DNA from: Brettanomyces bruxellensis
Lineage: Eukaryota; Ascomycota; Pichiomycetes; Pichiales; Pichiaceae
Length of the DNA stretch: 64,000 nt
Reading direction: 5' to 3'
NCBI RefSeq assembly: GCF_011074885.1
Contig: NC_054690.1
Coordinates: forward strand, 3,415,001-3,479,000
The translations under genes and the position numbers were made by a program. The notes under the pieces are model-generated. The model was not told the origin of the DNA, did not search any database, and saw only the letters and a list, made by a program, of their open reading frames with translations. This document shows positions 48,872 through 58,749 of this stretch, one piece after another (within the stretch, counting starts at the first letter, position 1; the number at the start of each line of letters is the position of its first letter).

Positions 48872-50593
48872 TTAATTTGCGAAATCTATGAGCCTGTCAA
48901 AGTAATAGCGTGCACGCCCTCTCCAGCCCTTAGGCTTAGTCATCTTGAACTTTTCTGTACAAACTTCATCCTCCCATATCTCATCATTTATAGCTCTAGC
49001 ATCAGTATCAATATCGACATCGTCCAGGGGAATTAACCAAGGATCTTTTCTATACGTCGTAAGTTGCGAACCAATCCATATTGCGAAGAACAACACCAAG
49101 GATATGTAGTTTGCAAAGAAATCTGAGGCATTGAAATCGAAGAACACTGCGTAACCTTGAATGAAAACAATGATAATCAAAGAAATGAACGAGAACCATG
49201 CAAAGAAAGGCATTCCCCATGCTTTGTAAGGCAATGTGTCTCTAGATATACCTCTTCTCTTTAGAATATTCATGAATCTTAAGTGGGCACCACTGATAAA
49301 GATCCAGTCAATAATACCGGCAGTTGCCGAAATATCAAGTAACCAATTGAAAACAGTCTGGCCACTATTGGTTATGTTGAGGAAGCACAAAAGTCCCAAT
49401 GACGAGGTAACGGCAACACCAAGGAAAGGAACACCTTGTTTGGTCGTCATATGAAAGAACTTTGGAGCAGTGGTACCTGCCATAGCATATAGAACTCTTG
49501 ATCCAATATAAATATCGGAGTTACCTGCAGAAGTCACAGTGAAAAGCATAACAGCGTTGAAGATATGAGGTAAAACAGGGGTACCACTATTCTTAATCGA
49601 GATCAAGAATGGAGAAGACGATATGAAGGTGGTGTCATTGGTAAGATCAGGGTCGTTGTATGGAACAAGCATACCAATGAAGAACAAGGTAAGTATATAG
49701 AATATAAGAATTCTGAAAATAACCTTATTAATAGCCTTTGGAACCGTCTTTCTAGGGTTGGAAGACTCACCTGCAGCAATACCCGTGAACTCAACACCTT
49801 GATATGTGAAAGCTGCATTAATCAAAGAAGAAAGCCAACCAAGGAACCTATCAGTGTCTGTATTCTTAACAAGTCCTGCACCGGCACCCCATGGACCAGG
49901 ATGTCTCCAATAACGGAAACCGACAGGACCTGTCTTTCCTGCACCACAAACCATACAGAAAGCGTAGATGATGAAACCAACGATTGCAATAATTTTAACC
50001 AGTGCAACCCAATATTCGATTTCTCCGTAGTATCTAACTGGGAAGAAATTTATTGCGGTCAAGAAAACATAAAATATAAGCATCCAAGCCCAGTTAGGAA
50101 CTGCGTCTGTCCAATACTCAATGATTTGAGCAATGGCAAACAACTCAACAGCAAAGGTGATTGGCCATTGGAACCAATAAAGCCAGTTTGTAGCCATACC
50201 AATAGACTTGGATATATATTTTGTATTGAAAATACAGAAAGATCCTGTAACTGGAGTGTGTGTTGCCAACTCACCAAGGGATTGCGTAACTGAGAATGTA
50301 AGCAAACCGAAGAAGAGATATGCAATCAAAGCATTCACTGGACCTGCCTCATGTAGAGGGGTAGAGGTACCAATGAACAAACCACTACCAATGGTTCCTC
50401 CCAAAGCCAACATACTGACATGACGGGATTCAAGACCTCTTTTAACTTGCCTCTTAACCTCAGTTGTTTGCAAAGTAGGGGATCCTTTCTCACATGAACC
50501 TCTTGGAGATTCATTAGCAGTCGTCTCTGAAGGCGTTTCAGCCTTTTGGAAAGTATCAGTACTTTCTATACCTTCCGGTAACTTGTCATTCAT
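48872..50593 (-). CDS. Amino acid permease, Can1/Lyp1-like (copy B)
   Basis: Tandem paralogue of copy A with 573 residues and the same orientation and architecture. The TM1 motif GGTIGSGLFIGTSTPL and the FRYWRHPGPWGAGAGLVKN segment are identical to copy A. Other parts differ by conservative changes (for example TVPKAINKV against TVPRAINQV). DNA identity is patchy: 49746-49978 differs from 47003-47235 at only three positions, and 50431-50498 is identical to 47688-47755. The specificity positions read Gln (YWFQWPIT) and Ser (LLDIS), as in copy A. Expected role: proton-coupled amino-acid uptake at the plasma membrane, probably under nitrogen control. Confidence 0.9.
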   Translation of the reverse strand: MNDKLPEGIESTDTFQKAETPSETTANESPRGSCEKGSPTLQTTEVKRQVKRGLESRHVSMLALGGTIGSGLFIGTSTPLHEAGPVNALIAYLFFGLLTFSVTQSLGELATHTPVTGSFCIFNTKYISKSIGMATNWLYWFQWPITFAVELFAIAQIIEYWTDAVPNWAWMLIFYVFLTAINFFPVRYYGEIEYWVALVKIIAIVGFIIYAFCMVCGAGKTGPVGFRYWRHPGPWGAGAGLVKNTDTDRFLGWLSSLINAAFTYQGVEFTGIAAGESSNPRKTVPKAINKVIFRILIFYILTLFFIGMLVPYNDPDLTNDTTFISSSPFLISIKNSGTPVLPHIFNAVMLFTVTSAGNSDIYIGSRVLYAMAGTTAPKFFHMTTKQGVPFLGVAVTSSLGLLCFLNITNSGQTVFNWLLDISATAGIIDWIFISGAHLRFMNILKRRGISRDTLPYKAWGMPFFAWFSFISLIIIVFIQGYAVFFDFNASDFFANYISLVLFFAIWIGSQLTTYRKDPWLIPLDDVDIDTDARAINDEIWEDEVCTEKFKMTKPKGWRGRARYYFDRLIDFAN

Positions 50594-51163
50594 TATTGAA
50601 CTATGGTGTTAGTTAGCCCGGTAAAGCCCAGAGAGCAACGTATCTATATTGTACTTATAAACGACAAACAGAGCAAACGGAAGGAAATATTGTAAAAAAA
50701 GGCGATATGTTCAATAAGAGATAGGTTTAGTTAAAACGATCGATGGATTCACACCTATATATACATGAGGGAGAAAAAAGGGAGGAAAGCTGATGTGTAG
50801 GATGACTTCTTTTTTCTCTGATAACGAGGTTCAGGTTTCTGGCTTCGAATGATAATGGGATGCGAAATCAACAATGCATTGAAAAGAATGAAAAGCGAAA
50901 AAAATTAACGACAGCTCCCTGTTTAGGACTAGGGGGGGGAAAAAAAACACATACCAATGACTATAATGCCCTCTCCCTGAGGTGAAAATTTCTCATTCAG
51001 AACTCTACGTAACGTTTATAAGCTTTCTTTTACTGTTGGAGCTTCACTTCAACGACCATAGATGTCTTTTTATAAGATCCATGTATACACAACACCGATA
51101 TGATGTTATCTTATCTTGGTATAGCCTCACATAACCTCACATATGTGTTTTGATAGCTGTCAG

Positions 51164-51245
51164 TTGACGTTAGTGGACGACTCTGGGCTACTTCAAGTGT
51201 TTCGGCCACTAACGTCAAGAGGAAGGTGTCGGTTGACGTTAGTGG
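51164..51245. repeat. 13-bp element in three alternating copies
   Basis: TTGACGTTAGTGG occurs at 51164-51176 and 51233-51245, with its exact reverse complement CCACTAACGTCAA at 51206-51218. The two direct copies extend to 15 identical bases. The copies can form alternative hairpins with 29- and 14-base loops. They sit about 570-650 bases upstream of the permease B ATG and have no counterpart in the permease A upstream region. Confidence 0.85.
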
Positions 51246-51297
51246 AACCTAATTAATAAATTCGGTTAGAAATAGACCATTACATTGTTTTAACCAG

Positions 51298-51429
51298 AAA
51301 TGCCGCGAAGTTGCTCCAAGTACTTATATACTAATGAAATTGCGCCCTTATTTTTTTCTCAATGTGTCAAATGCTTTGGGCATCTGAAAAAATTTTTAAA
51401 ACAGGGAAACAGTTTTTGCCAACGGTCAG
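51298..51429. repeat. Conserved distal upstream block, copy B side
   Basis: Counterpart of 48535-48669, with the exact 16-mer TTCTCAATGTGTCAAA at 51356-51371. It lies just beyond the three 13-bp elements. Confidence 0.7.
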
Positions 51430-53000
51430 GTTATTTTTTAAGTTCGAAAGGGGAAAAAAAAGCTTCGGCATCGAAGTATTAGAGGCATTATTTGAATACA
51501 CGCAAGTTCATATATTTCGCACTGACCTATGCGTGAAGCTGGGGAAAGCTAATGTGAAAACTTAAAGAGTACCATACCGGACATCTTTATGGGCTCAATG
51601 TTGAAATAGAGTCTATCGTGAGGAGCAAATCATCAACAGATGCTCTAAAGTTTTGCCAGAGTATACTTAAATGTTAACATTCGTTCAATCCTGGCATTGT
51701 GATATTTTTTTCTTTTTAAGCGGCATTCTTTTCCGCCGGAATATGGCCATCTTCTTTTTTTTAATTTTATTATTATTGTGCCTTACCTTTAAGATTTGCT
51801 TTCTTTAACAGCAGCTAATAGCGACGTAGGACTACTTCGAAAGACTTAATAATTAACTAGCCCGCACACACTTAAAGTTTTCGCTGACTAAACGGAAATA
51901 CAACACGATTTATGACCAGACAGAGGCTTCACATCACTCGGGACCGGACATTCTTAGCGGTTGATCAACTATGTGAGATACATGAAGAACAGTCATAATA
52001 AAAGCTTCTTTAATACGTAGTTAAAGCCGAAATCAGTTAATTTATGGCTTGTTGATAGTTCAGATACACTGGATTTAACGGAGAACGTGACCACGTTATT
52101 ATTTATTTAAATTGTTAGTGTACGGAGATCTCTCGCTCATGAAAAACCGTGATGCTTGTCTTGCTTGTAAAGTCCGGAGTGCATAAACGAATACAATCGA
52201 TGTCCACAAAAATAGGAAATATCATGCGGAGCCTTAACCGCCAGGACATTTCACGTATATCGGTGTACGGATGCAAAAATCATGTTGGGAAGGATAGAGA
52301 GGAAATTTGTTGCCGTTTAATTTTATTTTTCTTTCAAGTTTCGCTCAACGACTTTATACGTGGGAGGGGAGTGTTCGGACTTTCCGTGCCGCCAGAACTT
52401 TCTTAGGTCCAGACTGTTTTACTACCCCGCAATAATAGAGGACTAAAAGCAAGTTGAAAAATGGTATGCACACTATTTAAATATGTCTGTTGCAAATAAA
52501 AGTCAACACACTATCAAGCATCTAGGTTCGCTCTGCAGTTTTCGAAGTATGTTGTGAATAATTTAGTATGGTAGAAGAAAAAGTTCTAGCAGAAGACAAA
52601 GTACGATTTATGAACTAGTAAGCGAAACTGCACTAAGGCGGACCCGGGGTACACGACTGACGCTAGAAAAAAAAAAATATTAACAAAAATAAAAAAGGAA
52701 ACATTGCAATTATCAAGTAAAATTCCTACAGTGTAATATCTCGATAACTGTAATTTGCTAGAGTGTTGTCTTGGAACGGGAAGAAATATATTTTTATTCT
52801 TGAATAACATCACACAACATAAATAGTTTACTTGGGATACATATTAGCGAAATTCGGAATTAAACAACGTCGCGGAAACTCCAAAAGAGCATTAGACATT
52901 TCCGCCGGAAGCAACAACCATAACGGAAGTAGGTTGGCGTTAATCAAACAGTTAGGGCCTGCTTTCATTTTAACGTTAACTGTCAGAGATATACAGCAGT

Positions 53001-55697
53001 ATGACTGCCGAAGATGAAAAAGACGAATCCGGAGAAAGCGCCCTTTTTTCCTCAAAACAATCAAAAGATAGTCTTGATACCGTTGCTTCTGAAAAATCCA
53101 ACCAACAGCATCCCATAATCAATCATCCAAAACCAACGGGTCCAAAGACCAAGGCTTCCTTTCTAAAATTACCTGAGGCGAAAAACCAGACGGCTGCATC
53201 TGGATTAGTCAATGTTGTACAAGAGCAGGCAGATAATATCAAGGCAATTCATATAATGCCACGACCACCTTCAACGCTGTCGATCAACTCGTTAAACCAA
53301 TTACAACGCACTGTAAAAGAGAGTCAGAATGTGACTGAATCTATTGAAAGGAGAGCCCCTTCCAAAACTTTAAAGGACCAGTCAAAAGATAGCACATCTC
53401 TTGGTCCGTCAGATAAGGCACCAGCAAAAAACAGCAGGGCTTCCACTGGTGCCCCCAAACAATCCCGTACGAGTTCAAATTCATCGTTTAATCAAACTCA
53501 CAGCAAGGAGAAATCAAAGTCTGGACCGTCTTCAACTGGCGGAAATGTATTAAATACCAAGAAAAGTATATCGACCAGCAATAACGCTGATAATTCCTCT
53601 GGAATCATTGTTGGGTCGAACCAAGTCCCAGGGAATTCCACAGATAATCCCGATTCTTTCCTTCAACATCTACGAAATAAGAAATCAAGTATTGATAATG
53701 GGCCCACAACACTAAGCGTAAATTCGCTTGACAAATTGACAGGCTCGGCACTTCCAAAGAAAAGAGCCGGGGGAATGCCATCTTCCAGTATCTTAAATCT
53801 GCGTGCAGCCATAGGACAAGCGACGGCTGGAAATTCTACATCTTCAACTTCAATTGTTCAGGGGAAAAGACCATCTAGGGCAGAATTTTTTGCTGCCAAG
53901 CTACATGACGCTATCAAGGACGATGAAACAAATAAATCTGACTCTGAAGAAACATTTGTTTATGACATGGCCCCGAAAAGAGTTGTCACCGGAGTTCAGA
54001 AACAAGACAATACACAGGAGTCCGAGGAAACAACAAAGAATAACATTAAGGAGTTAAGAAAAAATCGTCAACCAAGTAATTCTGAGGATAAACGGTCATT
54101 AATAACCGGAAAATCCTCTGCCCAGAACTCGCTGCATCGGAAATCCAGTCTGGGTGCATCTTTGAATTTGAATATTGCCTCATTAAGTTCAACTGCTGGT
54201 AATAGAATTAGTACCCACGCCAATTTAAATAATACCAATATATCGGATAGCGATTCCAGCATGACTGGATCAGTGAAACATCTGGGAGAAACTCCATTGA
54301 AATCAACACTACCTACGGAGAAGGATGATCTCGACGAACTGAGTATAAATCCGCGTTTAACTCAAAAGAAAGATAACGTATCAATGGAGTCCCCGAAACC
54401 ACACAATCATCTTCGTGAAATTACATCTAGGATTTTTGATTCTAAAGGAGTCACACCTAGGAAATATTCGGGTACCGACATGGCTGATTTTAATAATGAT
54501 GAAGAAGACTATGAAGATGCTTATAACAACATTCGCTCCAGTAAGTTCAACAGTGTTCACACTGGGCGGAACCAATTTGATGAAATACCGTTTACGGGAG
54601 TTCCTTCTACCATGGATTATGACTCTGATATTGACGATGATCTTTCTGTTGTGGATCAAGGGAAGTACGGATATAGACATGGCCAATATTCTAATTACGG
54701 CACTATTAACTCAACAGGACATGGATATGGCAGCGTTTCACAAACGTATGGGCTGCAAAATGGAGAGCCGGGAAAACGTCAGGGATCGCTTTACAGCCCG
54801 AATGAAGATAAGTATCGATTGTTGCAGAAAAAAATGGCTGAAAGATCTATTCGTAATAAAAAAAGCAGCGTTTATTTTAATCCTCATGATTTCACCAGTG
54901 CACGCACAAGGAGGATTCGTCAACTTAAAAGTTTCTGCTATACAATGGGTCTCATCTGCTTGTTGCTCTCGGTTGGATTTATGGGGGGATTTATTCTGGC
55001 AACTTCAAAAGAGCTTCAGAATACAACTATTACCGGAGTTGATAGTATTTTAATCTCGGATGAGGAATTTATGTTTGATATGAATGTACAAGCCTTTAAT
55101 CCGGGCGTTATGTCTGTGACTATTAATAGCGCCCAGCTCGATATATTCGCGAAAACTCAATATATTGTCGATGGCTACACCATTGAAAAGGAGAAAGATA
55201 AGAAGAATGAGAAACCGGAATATACTACAGTGCTACTTGGTAGCGTGGATCAACTTGATATGCCATTAAGTTTTCAGGGTGGCTGCTTTACACGCCAGAA
55301 AGATGAAAGTTCCACCGAGATTAAAATTATAAATCCCTGCACCTATGATAATAATGGTAGGGATGGAAACGATGACGACGATGGAGATGATAGTAGTGGA
55401 CACAATGTCGATGAAAGTGGGCGAATTGATAGTGCAAAAGATATACATAGAAAAGATAAAGGATATGACGCATCGTTATCGGTTGAACATTCAACTCCAA
55501 GCTTACCGGATATTTTGCTTGACGAAGAAGAGCCTCCACCTGAAATAAAAAAGCCAAACATGAAATGGTTGAACATATCTAGGAATCCATTCGAGTTAAT
55601 AGTAAGGGGAGTGCTCAACTATCAATTGATGCTTTCAAGCACAAATAAGACGGTTGCAATCAACTACAAGACCACTGTGAATCCAGACGAATTATAA
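53001..55697 (+). CDS. VAC7: Vacuolar PI(3,5)P2 regulator Vac7
   Basis: Type II vacuolar membrane protein that activates the Fab1 lipid kinase during hyperosmotic stress. It has 898 residues. About 640 N-terminal residues are Ser/Asn/Lys-rich and disordered, as in the family. One transmembrane segment follows near 643-667 (FCYTMGLICLLLSVGFMGGF). The lumenal C-domain follows, with ISDEEFMFDMNVQAFNPGVMSV and SRNPFELIVRGVLNYQ, the best conserved parts of Vac7. An Asp/Gly-rich insert (NDDDDGDDSSGH) interrupts the lumenal domain. S. cerevisiae Vac7 is 1165 residues; the disordered tail is shorter here. Confidence 0.88.
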   Translation: MTAEDEKDESGESALFSSKQSKDSLDTVASEKSNQQHPIINHPKPTGPKTKASFLKLPEAKNQTAASGLVNVVQEQADNIKAIHIMPRPPSTLSINSLNQLQRTVKESQNVTESIERRAPSKTLKDQSKDSTSLGPSDKAPAKNSRASTGAPKQSRTSSNSSFNQTHSKEKSKSGPSSTGGNVLNTKKSISTSNNADNSSGIIVGSNQVPGNSTDNPDSFLQHLRNKKSSIDNGPTTLSVNSLDKLTGSALPKKRAGGMPSSSILNLRAAIGQATAGNSTSSTSIVQGKRPSRAEFFAAKLHDAIKDDETNKSDSEETFVYDMAPKRVVTGVQKQDNTQESEETTKNNIKELRKNRQPSNSEDKRSLITGKSSAQNSLHRKSSLGASLNLNIASLSSTAGNRISTHANLNNTNISDSDSSMTGSVKHLGETPLKSTLPTEKDDLDELSINPRLTQKKDNVSMESPKPHNHLREITSRIFDSKGVTPRKYSGTDMADFNNDEEDYEDAYNNIRSSKFNSVHTGRNQFDEIPFTGVPSTMDYDSDIDDDLSVVDQGKYGYRHGQYSNYGTINSTGHGYGSVSQTYGLQNGEPGKRQGSLYSPNEDKYRLLQKKMAERSIRNKKSSVYFNPHDFTSARTRRIRQLKSFCYTMGLICLLLSVGFMGGFILATSKELQNTTITGVDSILISDEEFMFDMNVQAFNPGVMSVTINSAQLDIFAKTQYIVDGYTIEKEKDKKNEKPEYTTVLLGSVDQLDMPLSFQGGCFTRQKDESSTEIKIINPCTYDNNGRDGNDDDDGDDSSGHNVDESGRIDSAKDIHRKDKGYDASLSVEHSTPSLPDILLDEEEPPPEIKKPNMKWLNISRNPFELIVRGVLNYQLMLSSTNKTVAINYKTTVNPDEL

Positions 55698-55956
55698 TTA
55701 TGGTAGATCGGGAGGAGTTTTGAATGACAATCTATCGTGTAGGTCTGATGCCAGGGTTTGCACAATCCGGTCGAAGGAAATATCGCTACTAAAACAAAAT
55801 ACTTTTTTTTCTTGGAAAAGAAATTAGTCAATTACTCGCTTAATAGTTAACATACAATCAGAAACACAATATATATGTTTTCATTATACAAAAGCACAGT
55901 AAAAGAAAGATATAGACAATAAAAGGCACCACCGATAATAACTAGGAGAAAGGAAA

Positions 55957-58749
55957 TTAAGCATGTCCAGAGTATCCACCAGCAACGATAGTTTTAAGTG
56001 TTGGGACTATAGACCATTCAGGGGAAGGTGAAGAAGAGCCATCTTTTTGACCCAAACTTGTCGAACTCTTGAATGGATTTTCAACAGGATCATCATCCAT
56101 GACTGTAATTTCCAAATCATTATTCAAACCGCCAACGGCACCGGCACCATCATCATTGTTAATTGTAAACCGCACTTGAACACCAGACTCTGATTCCTTT
56201 GCTACTCCATCGGTTATAAATCTGGCTATAAACCTCTCTTCCTTCTTCATAGAGTCGAAAAGAATACCGGCAGGAAGACTCCATGTAACCCTAGCTTTCT
56301 CTCTATTGAAAGATCCAGATGGCTTAGTTGCAGCAGACTTAGCATGTGCATTCTGGATTGAGACAGATATTAGAACATTTGATAAGACTAGCTCATTACT
56401 CTGTAGGTAGTCATCAAGCTTTGCCGACGGTCTTAGCGATATTATAACAGTAGATTTGGTAGGATCATGCTTCCAAACTGGTTGCACTACTAAAGGTGGC
56501 TCTGGGCCATTCAGCATGTACTTCAAACCCCCCACAGTGCGGAGGTTTATCTGTGCTGGCTGACTGACAGTAAAGCTTGTTGGATCTTTTTCACTTTGTT
56601 CTAGGAAAAGAGTGTTGACAACAAAGTTAGGCAATGCTTTTCCTGACTTGGACTTCAAAGACATGTTAATTTTTGAAGGTATCTTTTTCACTGGTTCATC
56701 CAAAATGTAACTGAATGCCACTTCTCCTATAGCATTAGAGCGAACGCAATGCCCCGATTTATATGTAGCATTAAAAAGCTCCACAATAGAGGCATTCAAG
56801 CCTGGATGTGTCAACGAAGGATGAACTATTTGCCCACTTATAAGACCACCTCCTCCAGTAATGTTACCAGAGAGACCTGTTCCCTGATTAGACAAGGTAC
56901 CTGTTCTTGCTGGCTGTAATCCAATCGTGCTAATTCTACGCTGAGCTGGAGGCACAGGTGGTGTTCTTTCAGTATTCGATCTGTTTGTATTTGCACCATC
57001 TGATGTCTGTACAGCATGCTTACGAGCTGTTGGTGGTGGAGGACGAGCCAATGACTCGGATGGTAGGGGTGGCAAAGTAGTAGTAGACTCAGATGAAATT
57101 GGTTTCTCGGAGGAGGCCGATTTTTGATCTGCAGGAGCAGTAGACTTAGATATATCAGCAGCAGAACGTTCAGATTGTGCCTCAGCAGATGGCTTTTCTG
57201 ATTTGAGAGTCTCCTTGTCGGATAACGCTGTTGTGTCTGCAGTATTGATCTTTTTCCCAGAGCTCAAATTCAAACCGTTATCAACCGAAGATTTCTTGCT
57301 ACTCACAAAAGAGTCAGACCGTTTTGTTGGTTTCATCGCTGGGAATTGCGGTGTAATAGGAATTTCCGGCAAGTGACTGCTTTTAGTCTCATTGGTGCCT
57401 TCGGATTTTGATTCTGTCTTCTGTCCATCTTTATTTATAACCGCATCAGAGTTTTGCGCTTCTACAGCATGTTCTTCAGCTATAGGTGCAACAGTATGTT
57501 CAGCTTCAGCTGTATTGCTAGTTGAAGCACGGCTTACACGACTAGTAGACTCTGAGGACTCAGCATGACCGTTAGTGTCTTCACCATTATTCTTCTTTTT
57601 GTGATGCAGGAAGTTCCCAAGTCTTGAGCGCATTCCCCTTTTCTTCTTCTCCTTCTTTCCAGAATGCATGCTAAATCTATTAGACGAAGCAGACGACATC
57701 CTACGAGAAGGTTCATTAGTGAAGCCATTACCATTTTTGGCAGGTGTTGCTGGAGGTACATTATTCAACTCATCAGTATGCTTTTTATAGCTCTTAAAAA
57801 TGGAAAGTCTTCTACTCGAAGGCTTTGAAGCTGCCATTCTTCTTCTTATCACAGTATTGGATGACACTTCTGAAGATAACGAAGGTGCTCGTGCACTGGA
57901 GGTGGTGGAATGAGATCTCAAACGCTCATGAGCTTCACTGTGATTTCCAGAACCTTCAAGACTTTCCCCATTCTTTTGCAATGATTTATCCGACTTCTTA
58001 CCTTTGTGAGTGCCATCCGCCACATCCAACAATAAGGTTTTCTTCTGAACAGCCGAGGCATACCGTTTAATTTCATCGTTAGGATTGAAACTGAGAACAT
58101 GCTCAATTCCAGCCTCGTTGTCCTTTTTCAAATCTGCCAAAACATCAGATAGCTCTGTTTGAAATTTTAGAAACACATCCTTAAGAAGAAGTAATCTATT
58201 GTAATCATAATTCTCAAAAGTTTCAAAGAAAGCAGGTGCTCTCTCCGACCACTGCGTCTTTTTCTTTGTCAATGAACTTGAGCCATTATCGGCGTTAGAG
58301 CTCGAAATTGAACTAGCAATGCCTTTGATCTCATCCATTTCCACAAGTTTTGGATCGTTTCTCCTTGTGTACAATTTAAGAGGTGCAATCATATCTCTGC
58401 CCATCGTTCTGGTAGTAGAATCAAAATATTTGACTTCATCTCTGGCAATTTGCAAAACAGAATTCCACATAGGCGTACAAAGACCCATACTGTCTACTTT
58501 ATCGTTATGAAGAAGTCTGTCTGTATCTTCGGTGAGCAGGCCATTACCTTTAGTAACGAGTTTTTTGAGCTCATCAGAATATTTGAGACGAAGTCTTCCA
58601 TATGCCGTAAGCCATTCAGCCAATTGGTGATTAATCTCCTTCAATTGTTCTCCTCTAATATTCAAGGCCTCCATTGCTTCTACTGGAGACTTCTCCACTA
58701 AAATTGTGGATGCGAATGTAACCTTTGGCTCATCCGACAAGTCAGTCAT
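55957..58749 (-). CDS. SYP1: Endocytic F-BAR/muniscin protein Syp1
   Basis: Early endocytic adaptor that bends membrane and recruits Ede1. It has 930 residues. An N-terminal F-BAR-type helical domain covers about 1-270 (LKEINHQLAEWLTAYGRLRLKY-type start, later WSERAPAFFETFENYDYNRLLLLKD). A long Ser/Pro/Thr-rich linker with polyproline stretches (TLPPLPSE, RPPPPTARK, PPVPPAQRR) that may bind SH3 domains extends to about 650. The C-terminal mu-homology domain (about 660-920) starts at IVELFNATYKSGHCVRSNAIGEVAFSY. S. cerevisiae Syp1 is 870 residues. It converges on VAC7. Confidence 0.93.
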   Translation of the reverse strand: MTDLSDEPKVTFASTILVEKSPVEAMEALNIRGEQLKEINHQLAEWLTAYGRLRLKYSDELKKLVTKGNGLLTEDTDRLLHNDKVDSMGLCTPMWNSVLQIARDEVKYFDSTTRTMGRDMIAPLKLYTRRNDPKLVEMDEIKGIASSISSSNADNGSSSLTKKKTQWSERAPAFFETFENYDYNRLLLLKDVFLKFQTELSDVLADLKKDNEAGIEHVLSFNPNDEIKRYASAVQKKTLLLDVADGTHKGKKSDKSLQKNGESLEGSGNHSEAHERLRSHSTTSSARAPSLSSEVSSNTVIRRRMAASKPSSRRLSIFKSYKKHTDELNNVPPATPAKNGNGFTNEPSRRMSSASSNRFSMHSGKKEKKKRGMRSRLGNFLHHKKKNNGEDTNGHAESSESTSRVSRASTSNTAEAEHTVAPIAEEHAVEAQNSDAVINKDGQKTESKSEGTNETKSSHLPEIPITPQFPAMKPTKRSDSFVSSKKSSVDNGLNLSSGKKINTADTTALSDKETLKSEKPSAEAQSERSAADISKSTAPADQKSASSEKPISSESTTTLPPLPSESLARPPPPTARKHAVQTSDGANTNRSNTERTPPVPPAQRRISTIGLQPARTGTLSNQGTGLSGNITGGGGLISGQIVHPSLTHPGLNASIVELFNATYKSGHCVRSNAIGEVAFSYILDEPVKKIPSKINMSLKSKSGKALPNFVVNTLFLEQSEKDPTSFTVSQPAQINLRTVGGLKYMLNGPEPPLVVQPVWKHDPTKSTVIISLRPSAKLDDYLQSNELVLSNVLISVSIQNAHAKSAATKPSGSFNREKARVTWSLPAGILFDSMKKEERFIARFITDGVAKESESGVQVRFTINNDDGAGAVGGLNNDLEITVMDDDPVENPFKSSTSLGQKDGSSSPSPEWSIVPTLKTIVAGGYSGHA

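Larger units (their letters stand above)
50594..53000. other. 2.4-kb gene-poor region upstream of permease B and VAC7
   Basis: The left part is the permease B promoter with GATAA-type sites (near 50820 and 50850). The middle carries a tandem CCTCACATA pair near 51125-51143, three alternating copies of a 13-mer (51164-51245) and the distal block shared with permease A. Further right no complete gene is visible. A short frame at 52140 resembles the start of a zinc-cluster protein but stops at once. The last few hundred bases are the VAC7 promoter. Confidence 0.5.

Noticed and set aside
52149..52406. 85-codon ORF upstream of VAC7
   Set aside because: Its sequence is unlike any family I know. 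The only suggestive feature in this stretch lies in a different frame and is reported as a tentative relic.
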